Below, piece after piece: positions 26,137-33,092 of a stretch of 50,103 nt of DNA. The notes below the pieces were generated by a model. The model worked only from the letters and a program-made list of their open reading frames with translations. It was not told where the DNA came from and made no database searches. Origin of the DNA: an uncultured Solimonas sp. (lineage in GTDB: Bacteria > Pseudomonadota > Gammaproteobacteria > Nevskiales > Nevskiaceae). The stretch's first letter is position 1; each line of letters starts with the position of its first letter. The position numbers were made by a program, and so were the translations under genes. The stretch spans positions 1 through 50,103 of the forward strand of contig CAMLDZ010000011.1 of NCBI GenBank assembly GCA_946478985.1, written 5' to 3'.

Positions 26137-26258
26137 TGTGCCCATATCTGTGCCCATGGATCGGGAAACCTCGCAGGAACGTGGAGTTCACGATATGGCC
26201 AGTCACATCAATATGGGCACACTTCATCTCACCATGGGCACAATTCTGGGCACATTTG
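26137..26258 (+). repeat. Right-end arm-type repeat cluster (five TGGGCACA)
   Basis: Two copies read inverted as TGTGCCCA at 26137-26144 and 26149-26156 (12 bp apart). Three more read TGGGCACA at 26214-26221, 26235-26242 and 26247-26254 (the last pair 12 bp apart). The last pair lies in the 25-bp segment also found at 16017-16041. All lie between the integrase start and mnmE. This is the expected arrangement of P and P' arm sites of a tyrosine integrase. Confidence 0.7.
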
Positions 26259-26301
26259 TTCCCAGATTCAATCGGAACAGATTGGTAGTGGTCGGCACGG
26301 A

Positions 26302-26341
26302 GTTCCAATAAATATCTTTTGTGTCATGGTGTTATTGGAAC
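26302..26341. repeat. Inverted repeat GTTCCAATAA / TTATTGGAAC
   Basis: A perfect 10-bp inverted repeat (26302-26311 and 26332-26341) is separated by 20 bp. The left island end has TTCCAATAAA at 15984-15993 followed 5 bp later by ATTGG. It could be an alternative recombinase core, a regulator site, or a weak hairpin after mnmE; there is no T-run to call it a terminator. Confidence 0.4.
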
Positions 26342-26366
26342 AAATCGGAACCCAATGAACAGCTTT

Positions 26367-26384
26367 CTACTTTCCGATGCAGAA
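26367..26384 (-). repeat. Candidate right attachment site: last 18 bases of mnmE
   Basis: The last 18 bases of mnmE, TTCTGCATCGGAAAGTAG, encode FCIGK-stop. In SGI1-family islands the attachment site is this same end of trmE/mnmE. The coding end is intact here, so the insertion did not disrupt MnmE. Confidence 0.55.
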
Positions 26385-27710
26385 ACTGGAGAAGATCCGC
26401 CCCAGCAGATCCTCGCTGCTGAAGCGACCGGTGATTTCGCCGAGGGCCTCGTGGGCCAGCCGCAGTTCCTCGGCGGCGAGTTCGGGCATGTCGCGGATCG
26501 ACAGCCTTTGCGCCGCGCTGCGCAGATGCAGCTGCGCGAGCTTGAGCGCCTCGACGTGACGGGTGCGCGCGGAGAACGCGCTGTGGCTGCCGTGCTGCAG
26601 GCCGGCCTGCGCCAGCAGCACGTCGATCAGGGTGTCGATGCCTGCGCCGCTGGCGGCCGAGATCCGCAGATGCAGCTGTCCGTCCTGCTCGAAGCGCTGC
26701 GCGCCATGCCCGGACAGATCACATTTGTTGTGGACAATCAGCCGCGGCAGCGCCGCCGGCAGCTCGGCGAGCAGGCCGAGATCCTCGGCACCCAGCGGCT
26801 CGCGATCGTCGATCAGGAACAACGCCAGTTCGGCGTGTTCCAGCGCGTGGCGCGCACGGCGGATGCCTTCACGCTCAACCGGATCGCTGGACGCCCGCAG
26901 GCCGGCGGTGTCGACGACCGTCACTGGCAGTCCGCGCAGATTGAGGTTTTCGCGCAGCAGGTCGCGCGTGGTGCCGGCGATCTCGGTGACGATGGCGATG
27001 TCGCTGCCGGCCAGGCGGTTGAGCAGGGTGGACTTGCCGACATTGGGCCGTCCGGTCAGCACGACGACGAAGCCTTCGCTCAGCCGGCGGCCCTGCGCAG
27101 CCTGCAGCAGCAGCACGTCGAGCGCGGCCTGGGCGGCCTGCAGCTCGGCGGCGATGCGCGCGTCGCCCAGCCAGTCGACGTCTTCATCGGAGAAATCCAG
27201 CGCGCCCTCGACGAACATGCGCAGGCGGATCAGCTGTTCGGCGATCGCCTCGATACGTCTGGACAGTTCGCCGTCGAGCGAACGCTGCGCCGCGCGCGCC
27301 GCCTCGGCGCTGCCGGCGTCGATCAGGTCGGCGATGGCCTCGGCCTGCGCCAGATCGATACGGCCATTGAGAAAGGCGCGCTCTGAGAATTCGCCGGGCC
27401 GCGCCAGCCGGGCGCCGGCGGCGCACGCGGCCTGGACGATCAGCTCCAGCACCACCGGCCCGCCATGCGCCTGCAGCTCGACCACCGTTTCACCGGTGAA
27501 CGAGTGCGGCGCGGGGAAGTGCAGCACGAGCGCCTGATCGATGACGGCTTGCGCGCCGTCGCGCAGCTGCCGCAACTGGGCAACGCGCGGCGCCGGCAGC
27601 GAGCCGGCGAGCGTGGTGGCAATGCTGGCGGCCTGCGCACCGGACAGCCGGACGATGCCGACGCCACCGCGCCCCGGCGCAGTGGCGATGGCAACGATGG
27701 TGTCCGTCAT
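26367..27710 (-). CDS. mnmE: tRNA modification GTPase MnmE (TrmE)
   Basis: The 447-residue protein (E. coli 454) begins MTDTIVAIATAPGRGGVGIVRLSG and ends in the conserved FCIGK, where the cysteine is required for activity. A G domain is present with GRPNVGKSTLLN (G1), IAGTTRD (G2), DTAG (G3) and NKCD (G4). With MnmG it makes the 5-carboxymethylaminomethyl or related modification at wobble U34 of certain tRNAs. The true start is the ATG at 27710; an upstream in-frame extension overlaps yidC and is not real. The order yidC-mnmE on the same strand is conserved next to dnaA. Its 3' end is the insertion site of the island. Confidence 0.98.
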   Translation of the reverse strand: MTDTIVAIATAPGRGGVGIVRLSGAQAASIATTLAGSLPAPRVAQLRQLRDGAQAVIDQALVLHFPAPHSFTGETVVELQAHGGPVVLELIVQAACAAGARLARPGEFSERAFLNGRIDLAQAEAIADLIDAGSAEAARAAQRSLDGELSRRIEAIAEQLIRLRMFVEGALDFSDEDVDWLGDARIAAELQAAQAALDVLLLQAAQGRRLSEGFVVVLTGRPNVGKSTLLNRLAGSDIAIVTEIAGTTRDLLRENLNLRGLPVTVVDTAGLRASSDPVEREGIRRARHALEHAELALFLIDDREPLGAEDLGLLAELPAALPRLIVHNKCDLSGHGAQRFEQDGQLHLRISAASGAGIDTLIDVLLAQAGLQHGSHSAFSARTRHVEALKLAQLHLRSAAQRLSIRDMPELAAEELRLAHEALGEITGRFSSEDLLGRIFSSFCIGK

Positions 27711-27751
27711 GGTCAGGGCCGGCGCGGCGTCTTTAAGTTGCCGCGCATCGA

Positions 27752-29404
27752 TCAACGCGTTGCCAGCTTCTTGGCCGACTCGCGATCGAGCTTGCGCAGG
27801 ATGAACCACTGCTGCGCGATGCTGATCAGGCCGTTGACGACCCAGTACAGCACCAGACCGGACTGGAAGAACGCAAAGAACGCGGTGAGGAAGATCGGCA
27901 TCAACTGCATGACCTTCTGCTGCATCGGGTCCATCGTCGTGTTGCCGGACATCTTCTGCTGCAGGAACATCGTCAGGCCGTACAGCACCGGCAGCACATA
28001 GAACGGATCCGGCGCCGACAGATCCTGGATCCACAGGAAGAACGGCGCCTGGCGGATCTCCACCGATTCCAGCAACACCCAGTACAGCGCAATGAAGACC
28101 GGGAACTGCACCAGCAAGGGCCAGCAGCCGGCCAGGGGATTGAAGCCCTCCTTCTTGTACAGATCCATCATCGCCTTCTGCTGGCGCTCGCGATCGTCGC
28201 TGTAGCGCTCGCGGATGTCCTGGATCTTCGGACCGAAGACTTTCATCTTGGCCATCGAGCGGTACTGCGCTTCCGACAGCTTGTACATCGCCATCTTGAC
28301 GACGACGGTCAGCAGGATGATCGCCACGCCCCAGTTGCCGACGTGCTTGTGGATGAAGTTGAGGAACAGGAACAGCGGCTTGGCAATCGCGGTCAGGATG
28401 CCGTAGTCCAGCGTCAGCTCGAAGCCCGGCGCCACCGATTCAAGCTGGTTGTGCAGCTTGGGACCGATGTAGAGCTTGGTGTCGAAGCGCTGTTGCGCGC
28501 CGGCGGCAACGCTGATGCCGTTGCCCACGTACTGCGCCAGGTAATTGCCGGACTTGGCCGGGCGCGCCGCATAAGTCACCGCCTGATCGGCCGGCGGCAC
28601 GATGGCGGCGACGAAGTAATGCTGCAGCACGCTGATCCAGCCGCCGGTCTGCTGCGTCTCGAAGTCGTCATCGTCGGCCAGCTTCTTCAGCGCGGTCTTC
28701 TTGAACTTGTACTTGGCGCTGCCAGGCTCGGCCTGCTGGTAGAAGCCGACGCCGGTGAAGGTGGCGGCGAACTTGGGCTCGCCGTCCGGCTTGAAGTCGC
28801 TGCGCAGCAGGCGCACGTACGGGCTGACCTTGAGTTCAGCTCCCGTGTTGTTGGCCAGCGTCTGCTCCAACTCGATCTGGTAGCTGCCGCGGTGGAATCG
28901 ATAGACCTTGGAGACGATGAGACCGTCGGCGCTCTGGTAATCGAGCCTGACCTCCAGCGAGTCCTGGCTGGGATCGAGCTGGTAGCTCGCCTGCGCACTG
29001 CTGAAGCGCGTTTCCTGGGTCACCAGCGCCGCCTGCGGCGTCGCCAGTCCGCTCTGCAGCGCGAACAGGCGGCCGTTGCGGTCGTCCAGCAGCGCCAGCG
29101 GCTCCGGCTTGTCCTTGGTCGCCGGATATTCCTTCAGCTCCAGGCGGCGCAGTTCGCCGCCGCGCGTGGCGATCTCGGCGATATAGATGTCCGTCTCGAC
29201 GCGGATGCGCTCGGTGGCTGCCGCCGGCAGCACCGATTCGCCCGCCTCGGCGGCCACTTCTGCCGTGGCTGCCGCCGTGGCGTTCGGCGCCTGCGCGTCC
29301 TGGGCGACCGGCCGGGGACTGCCGTAATCGGCCTCCCAGGCCTGATAGAGGAAGAACAGGACGACGCCGATCAGGGCGATCAGGATAAAGCGGCGGTTTT
29401 CCAT
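27752..29404 (-). CDS. yidC: Membrane protein insertase YidC (Oxa1 family)
   Basis: The 550-residue protein has an N-terminal anchor (MENRRFILIALIGVVLFFLYQAWE), a large periplasmic domain (about 60-340) and the conserved five-helix C-terminal insertase core: WGVAIILLTVVVKMAMYKLSEAQYRSMAKMK, then KKEGFNPLAGCWPLLVQFPVFIALYWVL, and QKVMQLMPIFLTAFFAFFQSGLVLYWVVNGLISIAQQW. It inserts proteins into the inner membrane alone or with SecYEG. The length matches gammaproteobacterial YidC (E. coli 548). It follows yidD by 4 bp and precedes mnmE by 41 bp in one cluster read away from dnaA. Confidence 0.98.
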   Translation of the reverse strand: MENRRFILIALIGVVLFFLYQAWEADYGSPRPVAQDAQAPNATAAATAEVAAEAGESVLPAAATERIRVETDIYIAEIATRGGELRRLELKEYPATKDKPEPLALLDDRNGRLFALQSGLATPQAALVTQETRFSSAQASYQLDPSQDSLEVRLDYQSADGLIVSKVYRFHRGSYQIELEQTLANNTGAELKVSPYVRLLRSDFKPDGEPKFAATFTGVGFYQQAEPGSAKYKFKKTALKKLADDDDFETQQTGGWISVLQHYFVAAIVPPADQAVTYAARPAKSGNYLAQYVGNGISVAAGAQQRFDTKLYIGPKLHNQLESVAPGFELTLDYGILTAIAKPLFLFLNFIHKHVGNWGVAIILLTVVVKMAMYKLSEAQYRSMAKMKVFGPKIQDIRERYSDDRERQQKAMMDLYKKEGFNPLAGCWPLLVQFPVFIALYWVLLESVEIRQAPFFLWIQDLSAPDPFYVLPVLYGLTMFLQQKMSGNTTMDPMQQKVMQLMPIFLTAFFAFFQSGLVLYWVVNGLISIAQQWFILRKLDRESAKKLATR

Positions 29405-29408
29405 CGAT

Positions 29409-29699
29409 TCAGCCGTGGAGTCTGCAAACGGGGGAAGGATCGCGGCGGCGGTGCGGGCCGCCGGCGACAGGAGGGACCGGATCGTAACCGCCCGGGTTCA
29501 AAGGATGACAGCGACAGATGCGACGCGCACCCAGCCAGCTGCCCTTGAACGGCCCGTGACGCTGGATCGCTTCGGCGGTGTAATGGGAACAGCTGGGGTA
29601 AAAACGGCAGCGCGGCCCGAGCAGCGGGCTGATGAACAGCTGATAGACGCGAATCAGCAGGAGGGCACAGCGGGCGATGAGGCGGCTACACGTGTCCAC
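29409..29699 (-). CDS. yidD: Membrane protein insertion efficiency factor YidD
   Basis: The 96-residue protein contains the YidD core [36 protein letters not shown] and ends the domain with [15 protein letters not shown]. YidD is a small membrane-associated protein that helps YidC-dependent insertion. The GTG start at 29699 makes it overlap the 3' end of rnpA by 46 bp, a common arrangement. No better internal ATG exists before the core. The C-terminal 20 residues after the core are Arg/His-rich and poorly conserved in general. It is 4 bp upstream of yidC, so the two are probably cotranslated. Confidence 0.95.
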   Translation of the reverse strand: MDTCSRLIARCALLLIRVYQLFISPLLGPRCRFYPSCSHYTAEAIQRHGPFKGSWLGARRICRCHPLNPGGYDPVPPVAGGPHRRRDPSPVCRLHG

Positions 29700-30019
29700 A
29701 GTCGCTCCAGGCTCTGCCGCAAATGCGCCGAACTCAGGTTCCGGCTACCAGCCTTCGCCAGCACCACCATGTCGGCGGCCGGGAGTCGCTGCTGGTGGAG
29801 CCGGAAGCTCTCGCGAATCTGGCGTTTGATGCGGTTGCGGTCGACGGCAAGCGCGACCGCCTTCTTCGGCACGGCCAGACCCAGGCGCGGGTGGCCGAGC
29901 GTATTGGCGGCGACGACCGCCGTCAAACCCCGTTCGTGAATCCGAAACCCGCGCTCGAAGGCGAACTTGAACTCGGCGGGTTTCAACAAGCGGGCGCGCC
30001 GCGGAAAGCGCGCCGTCAT
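29654..30019 (-). CDS. rnpA: Ribonuclease P protein component
   Basis: The 121-residue basic protein has the RnpA signature: [20 protein letters not shown] at the N-terminus, [29 protein letters not shown] containing the RNR motif that contacts the RNA subunit and pre-tRNA leader. It supports 5' processing of tRNA precursors by the ribozyme subunit, which is not in this window. It follows rpmH by 18 bp and overlaps yidD, and it is probably expressed from the rpmH promoter at lower level. Length matches the family (E. coli 119). Confidence 0.97.
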   Translation of the reverse strand: MTARFPRRARLLKPAEFKFAFERGFRIHERGLTAVVAANTLGHPRLGLAVPKKAVALAVDRNRIKRQIRESFRLHQQRLPAADMVVLAKAGSRNLSSAHLRQSLERLWTRVAASSPAVPSC

Positions 30020-30037
30020 ACCGTAGAACTCTATTGT

Positions 30038-30175
30038 TTACGGAATCAGACGCTTGCGGCCCTTGGCGCGACGACGGGCCAGAACCAGACGGCCGCCCTT
30101 GGTTGCCATACGGGCGCGGAAGCCGTGCGTACGCTTACGGCGAAGCTTCTTCGGCTGATAAGTACGCTTGGACAT
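30038..30175 (-). CDS. rpmH: 50S ribosomal protein L34
   Basis: The 45-residue highly basic protein reads [15 protein letters not shown], then [20 protein letters not shown] and ends RKRLIP, as in bacterial L34. It is a component of the large ribosomal subunit. The gene is small but unmistakable. A good promoter (TTGCCC-17-TACACT) lies upstream on the minus strand. It heads the rpmH-rnpA-yidD-yidC-mnmE cluster opposite dnaA. Confidence 0.98.
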   Translation of the reverse strand: MSKRTYQPKKLRRKRTHGFRARMATKGGRLVLARRRAKGRKRLIP

Positions 30176-30217
30176 GAGTCACCTTAAGCGGTTGCAGACA
30201 AATCAAAAAGGGCGCGG

Positions 30218-30246
30218 AGTGTACCGGCCGTGCGCGGCCCGGGCAA
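30218..30246 (-). promoter_or_regulatory. rpmH promoter
   Basis: On the minus strand TTGCCC (-35, 30246-30241) and TACACT (-10, 30223-30218) are separated by exactly 17 bp. The -10 is 43 bp before the rpmH start. The spacer is a GC-rich imperfect palindrome. A DnaA box lies 21 bp upstream of the -35. Confidence 0.65.
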
Positions 30247-30266
30247 GTACGGCGTGATCGCGAAGC

Positions 30267-30275
30267 TGTGGATAA
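30267..30275 (-). promoter_or_regulatory. DnaA box upstream of dnaA
   Basis: TGTGGATAA on the plus strand is a perfect DnaA box (TTATCCACA) on the minus strand. It lies between the divergent rpmH and dnaA genes. A weak dnaA promoter (TGGATA, 17 bp, TAGACT at 30292-30297) would overlap it, which would allow DnaA to control its own gene. Confidence 0.8.
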
Positions 30276-30370
30276 GTATCGGCTGACGTTTTAGACTGCC
30301 CGGCCGACGCCAAGCGCGTCACCGCAAGCAGGCCATCGACGCTGATGGCCGACGAAGTGAAAAGAGCGAG

Positions 30371-31723
30371 ATGCAACAAGAAGACTTCTGGGCTCAATGT
30401 ATCCGCTGGCTGGAAGGCGAGCTGGCGGACCGCGAGCTGAATACCTGGATCCGGCCGCTGCATGCCTTGCTCGGCGCAGACCGCCTGACCCTGCTTGCAC
30501 CCAACCGCCTGGTCGCCGACCGCGTGCGCCAGGAGTTTGCCGAGCTGATCCGGCGCGCGGTCCGCAACAACGGCGGCGGCGCCATCGACCAGATCGAGAT
30601 CGTCGTCGGCGCCGCAGAGGCGCGGCCGATCGTGACCCGTGCTGCCGACACGACCATGTCGGCGGCGCCAGCCGCGGGCAATGCCGAAGAGCCGACGCCG
30701 ATGCCGTCGGGCAAGCTCAACCCCGACTACAGCTTCGAGAACTTCATCGAGGGAAAGTCCAATTCGCATGCGCGCGCCGCCGCGCAGCACGTCGTCGAGA
30801 CGCCGGGAGGCACTTACAACCCCCTGCTGATCTACGGCAGCTCAGGTCTGGGCAAGACCCACCTGATGCACGCCGTCGGCAATGCCATCCAGCAGGCCAG
30901 CGGTCGCGCCCGCGTCGTCTATCTGGGCGCCGAGCAGTGGATGAACCATTTCACCAGGGCGATCCGTCATGGCCGCATGGACGAGTTCAAGAACCTCTAT
31001 CGCTCGGTCGACGCGCTGTTGATCGACGACATCCACTTCTTCGCGCACAAGGAGCGGACGCAGGAAGAGTTCTTCCACACCTTCAACGCGCTGATCGACG
31101 GCCGCAAGCAGATCGTGCTGACGTCCGATCGCTATCCGAAGGATGTCGACGGTATCGACGACCGCCTGAAGTCGCGTTTCACCTGGGGGCTGGCAGTGGC
31201 CGTCGAACCGCCGGACCTGGAGACGCGCGTGGCGATCCTGCAGGCCAAGGCCGAACAGAACAAGGTGCAGCTGCCCAAGGACGTGGCGCTGTTCGTGGCC
31301 CAGCGCGTGCGCTCCAATGTGCGCGAGCTGGAAGGCGCGCTGTTGCGGTTGTCGGCGAGCTCGCGGCTGCGCGGCGAGGCGCTGACGGTGGAATTCGCAC
31401 GGGCAACCCTGCGCGACATGCTGGCCGCCTACGAGCGCATGGTGACGATCGACAACATCAAGCGGACGGTCGCCAACTACTACAACATCCGCGTCACGGA
31501 TCTGAACTCGCCGCGGCGTACCCGCTCGCTGGCACGGCCGCGTCAGGTAGCGATGGCCTTGGCCAAGGAGCTGACGCAACACAGTCTGCCGGAGATCGGC
31601 GAGTCCTTCGGCAAGGATCACACGACGGTGCTGCATGCCTGCCGCAAGATCGCCGAATTGCGCGAAAGTGACGTGAAGTACCGCGAGGACTATGAGAATC
31701 TGCAACGTCAGCTGGGGTACTGA
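30371..31723 (+). CDS. dnaA: Chromosomal replication initiator DnaA
   Basis: The 450-residue protein has domain I (MQQEDFWAQCIRWLEGELADRELNTWIRPL), a short variable domain II, the AAA+ domain III with Walker A GSSGLGKTHL and Walker B LLIDDIHFF, and domain IV with the DnaA-box-binding signature DHTTVLHACRKI. It binds DnaA boxes and opens the origin. AAGAGCGAG precedes the ATG. It is divergent from rpmH, with a DnaA box in the shared region, and is followed by 240 bp containing further DnaA boxes and then dnaN. Confidence 0.99.
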   Translation: MQQEDFWAQCIRWLEGELADRELNTWIRPLHALLGADRLTLLAPNRLVADRVRQEFAELIRRAVRNNGGGAIDQIEIVVGAAEARPIVTRAADTTMSAAPAAGNAEEPTPMPSGKLNPDYSFENFIEGKSNSHARAAAQHVVETPGGTYNPLLIYGSSGLGKTHLMHAVGNAIQQASGRARVVYLGAEQWMNHFTRAIRHGRMDEFKNLYRSVDALLIDDIHFFAHKERTQEEFFHTFNALIDGRKQIVLTSDRYPKDVDGIDDRLKSRFTWGLAVAVEPPDLETRVAILQAKAEQNKVQLPKDVALFVAQRVRSNVRELEGALLRLSASSRLRGEALTVEFARATLRDMLAAYERMVTIDNIKRTVANYYNIRVTDLNSPRRTRSLARPRQVAMALAKELTQHSLPEIGESFGKDHTTVLHACRKIAELRESDVKYREDYENLQRQLGY

Positions 31724-31963
31724 GAAAGCAGCGCAAAAGTACCCGGGCGGCAGGGGGAACAAGTCGGGAGCATCCTGTGGATAAAAGCAGTCCAGAATTT
31801 ATCCACAGGCTTCACCCGCCTGGCTTGAAGCTTGGATTCAAGGCTGTAACCTGAATCAAGCTTATGATTTGTATAGGTATTGCTCGATTTATTCACAGCA
31901 GAGGCGCGGCTTACTGTTGTTGAATTTGATCTATCTAAAAAATCTGAATTGATGGACATGGCT
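31724..31963. other. oriC: Probable replication origin (oriC) between dnaA and dnaN
   Basis: This 240-bp region holds two perfect DnaA boxes in inverted orientation (TGTGGATAA at 31776-31784 and TTATCCACA at 31799-31807) and one TTATTCACA (31889-31897) that fits TTATNCACA. The boxes are followed by a stretch clearly richer in A and T (about 31845-31955, including CTATCTAAAAAATCTGAATTG), a plausible unwinding element, and by a large imperfect hairpin at 31828-31863. The dnaA-dnaN gap is the usual origin location in pseudomonads and relatives. Fewer boxes are visible than in E. coli oriC; weaker ones may exist. Confidence 0.75.
31828..31863. repeat. Imperfect inverted repeat in oriC
   Basis: AAGCTTGGATTCAAGG and CCTGAATCAAGCTT pair as a long hairpin with a 6-base loop and two one-base bulges. 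It lies between the perfect DnaA boxes and the AT-rich stretch. Confidence 0.55.
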
Positions 31964-33064
31964 ATGAAACTGCAAGTCGGTCGGAACGAACTGTTGTCGG
32001 CGCTCTCTGCGGTGATCGGTGTCGTCGAGCGTCGACAGACCTTGCCGGTCCTGTCCAACTTCCTGCTGGATCTCAAGGAAGACGAGCTGGTAGTCACCGG
32101 CACCGATCTGGAGATCGAACTCGAAGCCCGTGCCCGCGTGCAGAATCTGGCGCCCGGCCGGGCCACGGTGCCGGCCCGCAAGCTCTTCGATATCTGCCGC
32201 GGATTGCCGGAAGGTGCGGAGATCAGCCTGGAGGTCAGCGGCGACAAGGCCTTGCTGAAGTCGGGTCGCAGCCGATACTCGCTGTCCTGCGTCAAGCCCG
32301 AGGAGTTTCCGGCGCTGGGACGTCTGGCCGACGGCAAGTCGCTGCAGATCGCCCGCCAGCAGCTGCGTGGCCTGATCGAGCGCACGCAGTTTGCGATGGC
32401 GCAACAGGATGTCCGCTACTACCTCAACGGCACCTTGTTCGAAGTCGATGCGCAGCGGCTGCGGGCGGTGGCTACCGACGGCCACCGTCTGGCCCTGAGC
32501 GAGGTGCTGCTGGAGACCGGCGTGGCGGAAAAGCTGCAGATCATCGTGCCGCGCAAAGCAGTGCTCGAACTGCAGCGTTTGCTCGATGCCACGGATGAGC
32601 CGGCGACCGTGCGGATCAGCGCCACGCAGATCGAGGTGGACCTCGACGTGGTGCGCCTGACCACCAAGCTGATCGATGGGCGTTTCCCGGACTACGAGCG
32701 CGTTGTGCCGGATTCCGGCGACAAGAAGCTGCAAGCCGACCGTGAACTGGTGAAGCGTGCGCTGGCACGTACGGCGATCCTCTCCAACGAGAAATTCCGT
32801 GGCGTGCGGCTGACGATCGACAACAACAAGCTCAGCCTGCAAACGCACAATCCGGAGCACGAAGAGGCCGAGGAGGATCTGGAAGTCGACTACAGCGGCG
32901 GCCCGATCGAGATCGGTTTCAACGTCAACTACCTGCTCGATGCGCTCGGGGCGCTGGGTGGTGAACAGTTCGTCATGGAACTCAAGAACGCCGATTCCAG
33001 CGGCCTGATTCATGGCGCCGACGATGTGTCGAGCAAGTACGTCGTGATGCCGATGCGGCTCTGA
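31964..33064 (+). CDS. dnaN: DNA polymerase III sliding clamp (beta subunit)
   Basis: The 366-residue protein equals E. coli DnaN in length when started at the ATG at 31964 (MKLQVGRNELLSALSAVIGVVERRQTLPVLSNFLL). Two other in-frame ATGs lie 6 and 12 bases upstream, and a TTG far upstream lies inside the origin region. Three repeated clamp domains are seen, ending with the typical KYVVMPMRL. The clamp holds DNA polymerase III on DNA and binds many repair proteins. It is in the order dnaA-dnaN-recF-gyrB. Confidence 0.98.
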   Translation: MKLQVGRNELLSALSAVIGVVERRQTLPVLSNFLLDLKEDELVVTGTDLEIELEARARVQNLAPGRATVPARKLFDICRGLPEGAEISLEVSGDKALLKSGRSRYSLSCVKPEEFPALGRLADGKSLQIARQQLRGLIERTQFAMAQQDVRYYLNGTLFEVDAQRLRAVATDGHRLALSEVLLETGVAEKLQIIVPRKAVLELQRLLDATDEPATVRISATQIEVDLDVVRLTTKLIDGRFPDYERVVPDSGDKKLQADRELVKRALARTAILSNEKFRGVRLTIDNNKLSLQTHNPEHEEAEEDLEVDYSGGPIEIGFNVNYLLDALGALGGEQFVMELKNADSSGLIHGADDVSSKYVVMPMRL

Positions 33065-33092
33065 AAGCCTGGTTTAGACGAAGACCGCATGA

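Larger units (their letters stand above)
15941..26384. mobile_element. Integrative genomic island at the mnmE 3' end, carrying a Type ISP-like restriction enzyme
   Basis: The element lies between a small chromosomal gene and the 3' end of mnmE. It carries a P4-type integrase whose start faces mnmE and which reads in the same direction, as in SGI1-type islands downstream of trmE (mnmE). All seven island genes lie on the minus strand, and several segments (17,900-18,900; 23,870-24,800) are visibly richer in A and T than the flanks. Clustered TGGGCACA repeats lie just inside both ends. The left boundary is less certain than the right: the proposed repeat CGATRCAGAA is short. Cargo: restriction enzyme, membrane protein and an unknown protein, plus a second recombinase module. 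Confidence 0.8.

Noticed and set aside
16017..26258. TGGGCACA repeats as a CRISPR array
   Set aside because: Units are 8 bp, occur in both orientations and lie at opposite ends of the island without uniform spacers.
31880..31963. Longer dnaN starting at a TTG in the origin
   Set aside because: The extra residues do not belong to DnaN; starting at 31964 gives exactly the family length.
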